Origin: CACORA01 sp044234625
Lineage (GTDB): Bacteria; Planctomycetota; Planctomycetia; Pirellulales; UBA1268
NCBI GenBank assembly: GCA_044234625.1
Contig: JBIIIP010000122.1
Location: forward strand, 1 to 8,250
Direction: 5' to 3'
DNA length: 8,250 nt
Numbering within the stretch: the first letter of the stretch is position 1; the number at the start of each line of letters is the position of its first letter. The position numbers were made by a program, and so were the translations under genes. This document shows, in pieces, positions 6,502-8,250 of the stretch. The notes beneath the pieces were generated by a model. The model did no database searches, was not told where the DNA came from, and saw nothing but the letters and a program-made list of their open reading frames with translations.

Positions 6502-7956
6502 ATGGATCCGGTCCTGGAACACAAACTGCTTGCGACGCGTCGGCACCTGCTCGGCGGCATGGCCGGCGGCATCGGGGCGATCGCGATGCACGAACTGCTC
6601 GCGGCCACCAACGCCGCCCCGGCTCCGGCGCTGCCCGCCGACCCGATGGCGGCCAAGATGCCGCCGCTGCCGGCCAAGGCGAAGCGGATGATCGTGATCC
6701 ATCTCACGGGATCGCCGCCGCATCTCGACATGTACGACAACAAGCCGGAGCTCACGAAGCGCGACGGCCAGGATTGCCCCGCGGAGGTGATCGCCGGGAA
6801 GACGTTCGCCTTCACCTCCGGCACGCCGAAGCTGCTGGGCACGAGACGGCAGTGGGTGCGGTGCGGCGAGAGCGGCATGGAGCTCTCCGACGCGATCCCG
6901 CATCTGCATCGGGTCGCCGACAAACTCTGCCTCGTGCGGAGCATGTTCACCGATCAGTTCAACCACGCCCCTGCGGAGCTGATGGTCTATACCGGCTCGC
7001 CCCGGGCCGGCCGGCCCAGCCTCGGCAGCTGGCTGACGTATGGCCTCGGCACGGAGAATGCAAACCTGCCGGGGTTCGTCGTCATGATCTCGTCGGGCTC
7101 CCAGCCCAACGGCGGCACGAGCAGTTTTGGATCGGGCTTCCTGCCGAGCGTCTACCAGGGCGTGCAGTGCCGCTCGAAGGGAGACCCGGTGCTCTATGTG
7201 TCCGACCCGCCGGGCATGAGCCGGGCGATGCGTCGCAAGACGCTCGACGCCCTCAAGGATCTCAATGAGCTGCAGGCCCGCGAGCTCGGCAATCCGGAGA
7301 CGGTCACGCGGATCGCGCAGTATGAGCTCGCCTACCGGATGCAGACGAGCGTGCCCGATGTGATGGATATCTCGAAGGAGCCGCAGCACGTTCTCGAGGC
7401 CTACGGCGCGAAGCCCGGTGAATCGAGCCTCGCCAACAATTGCCTCCTCGCCCGGCGGCTCGTGGAAGACGGCGTGCGGTTCGTGCACCTCTTCGACTGG
7501 GGCTGGGATTTCCACGGTACGAGTCCGCGGGAAGACATCCGTGACGGCCTCACGCAGAAGGGGGCCACGTTTGACCGGCCGGCGGCGGCGCTCATCGAGG
7601 ATCTCGAAGAGCGCGGCCTGCTCGAAGACACACTCGTGCTCTGCACGGGCGAATTTGGCCGCACGCCCTTCCGGGAAGGGCGGACGTCGGCCAGCGGCAT
7701 CCTCGGCCGCGACCACTATCCCGACTGCTATTCACTCTGGATGGCAGGCGGCGGCGTGAAGCGAGGATACGTGCACGGCGCCAGCGACGATCTGGGCTTC
7801 AAGATCGCCAGCGACAAGGTGCATATCCACGACCTGCAGGCCACGATCCTCCACCTGCTCGGCTTCGACCACACGAAGCTCACCCACCGCTTCCAGGGCC
7901 GCGACTTCCGGCTCACCGACGTGCACGGCAACGTCGTGAAGTCGCTGCTTTCCTGA
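6502..7956 (+). CDS. Tat-exported DUF1501 protein (alkaline phosphatase/sulfatase superfamily type)
   Basis: DUF1501 proteins are related to the alkaline phosphatase/sulfatase fold; no substrate is known for this one. With ATG 6502 it has 484 residues, a normal length. The N-terminus has a twin-arginine signal, TRRHLLG with Arg13-Arg14, followed by a weakly hydrophobic Gly/Ala-rich stretch and Ala/Pro-rich linker, so it is probably exported folded through Tat. Motifs in order: HLTGSPPHLDMYDNKP (67-82, Asp76 in the place of the first metal-ligand motif), DWGWDFHG with Asp332, Asp336 and His338, TGEFGRTP with Glu384, GRDHYP with Asp404 and His405, and HIHDLQATILHLLG with His443-Asp444. These are the family's conserved acidic and histidine positions and suggest an intact metal centre. 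It follows the PSCyt1/DUF1549/DUF1553 gene by 8 bp; the two are probably translated from one message and may act on the same substrate. A stem-loop follows the stop. Confidence 0.95.
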   Translation: MDPVLEHKLLATRRHLLGGMAGGIGAIAMHELLAATNAAPAPALPADPMAAKMPPLPAKAKRMIVIHLTGSPPHLDMYDNKPELTKRDGQDCPAEVIAGKTFAFTSGTPKLLGTRRQWVRCGESGMELSDAIPHLHRVADKLCLVRSMFTDQFNHAPAELMVYTGSPRAGRPSLGSWLTYGLGTENANLPGFVVMISSGSQPNGGTSSFGSGFLPSVYQGVQCRSKGDPVLYVSDPPGMSRAMRRKTLDALKDLNELQARELGNPETVTRIAQYELAYRMQTSVPDVMDISKEPQHVLEAYGAKPGESSLANNCLLARRLVEDGVRFVHLFDWGWDFHGTSPREDIRDGLTQKGATFDRPAAALIEDLEERGLLEDTLVLCTGEFGRTPFREGRTSASGILGRDHYPDCYSLWMAGGGVKRGYVHGASDDLGFKIASDKVHIHDLQATILHLLGFDHTKLTHRFQGRDFRLTDVHGNVVKSLLS

Positions 7957-7957
7957 G

Positions 7958-7983
7958 AGCGAGGCTTTCGGCGAAGCGTCGCT
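7958..7983 (+). terminator. stem-loop after the DUF1501 stop codon
   Basis: Arms 7958-7967 and 7974-7983 pair over 10 positions with one G-G mismatch, around a 6-nt loop. It begins 2 nt after the TGA. There is no T-run behind it, so it is not a classical Rho-independent terminator. It may end transcription from either side or protect the 3' end. It overlaps the last base of the stop codon (7983-7985) of the convergent pseudogene. Confidence 0.4.
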
Positions 7984-8250
7984 TACGGCACCGTGACCCG
8001 CAGGCGAAGGGACGTCTCGCGGCGCCGCCGCCGTTCCTCGGCCGTAAACCGGAGAAACTCTCCCGTCGAGCCGTTGGGTGAGGCCGTACACGCCGCGATC
8101 GATGAGCCATTCGACAGAGCGGGCCAGTTCGTCCTCATTGATGTCGCCGCGGGAGTCGAGCGGCACCATGTGCGGGGCGAGGATGCCGGAAATGGCCGCT
8201 GTGGATGGCAGGCGGGAAAGCGAGTGGTGGCGTGGCGCCGAGGCGGTCTC
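7983..8250 (-). pseudogene. DapA-family (dihydrodipicolinate synthase-like) aldolase, frameshifted 5' fragment
   Basis: Read on the minus strand from the window edge, the frame gives ISGILAPHMVPLDSRGDINE, then DELARSVEWLIDRGVYGL, the N-terminal start of DapA/N-acetylneuraminate-lyase family enzymes. At about 8079 the frame breaks: only one base stands where a codon is expected. Two bases on, in another frame, the text resumes as NGSTGEFLRFTAEERRR, which contains the family's G-[ST]-T-G-E motif. Restoring two bases gives a continuous family sequence. After AEERRR the similarity is lost, and the frame ends LRLRVTVP at TAA 7983-7985. A whole enzyme is about 300 residues, so the Schiff-base lysine and most of the barrel are missing. 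No start codon is obvious within the window; the true start may lie upstream. A sequencing error could explain the frameshift but not the lost remainder. Confidence 0.65.

Noticed and set aside
6070..7716. 548-codon minus-strand frame inside the DUF1501 gene
   Set aside because: Same reasoning: antisense to a gene with conserved motifs throughout.

Overview
The window looks like a chromosomal segment of a planctomycete, most likely of the Pirellulales. It is GC-rich, its genes have G or C at almost every third codon position, and it carries the planctomycete-type pair of a PSCyt1-DUF1549-DUF1553 cytochrome protein followed by a Tat-exported DUF1501 protein. The genus cannot be told from this window.

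Left part (1-3318): a divergent pair with about 146 bp between the two starts. On the minus strand is the first 573 codons of a P2A-type (SERCA-like) calcium-transporting ATPase, cut by the window edge just after its TGDH motif. On the plus strand is a 483-residue exported and membrane protein with two tandem thioredoxin-like domains, the first lacking its CxxC, fused to a six-helix CcdA/DsbD-like membrane domain with one cysteine in each half.

Middle part (3315-4102): a decayed stretch. A small frame coupled by an ATGA overlap encodes what looks like the C-terminal piece of an enolase-superfamily enzyme. A second ATGA overlap leads into a frame that looks coding for only about 15 codons. Coding character then breaks down, and a short transposase relic with a CPNCGGDIR zinc-ribbon motif appears at 3860-3937. 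An inverted repeat and a weak candidate promoter precede the next gene.

Right part (4103-7956): an intact two-gene unit, the 796-residue PSCyt1/DUF1549/DUF1553 c-type cytochrome protein and, 8 bp later, a 484-residue DUF1501 protein of the alkaline phosphatase/sulfatase superfamily type. Both carry export signals (Sec-like and Tat-like), so they probably act together outside the cytoplasm. Their biochemical role is not established as far as I know. A stem-loop follows the DUF1501 stop. The last ~270 bp holds, on the minus strand, the N-terminal piece of a DapA-family aldolase gene with a frameshift inside its hallmark motif, followed by an unrelated tail: a pseudogene.

I found no RNA genes, no CRISPR array and no intact mobile element. 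The strongest leads are the duplicated thioredoxin/CcdA fusion and the decay scars on both sides of the cytochrome/DUF1501 unit.
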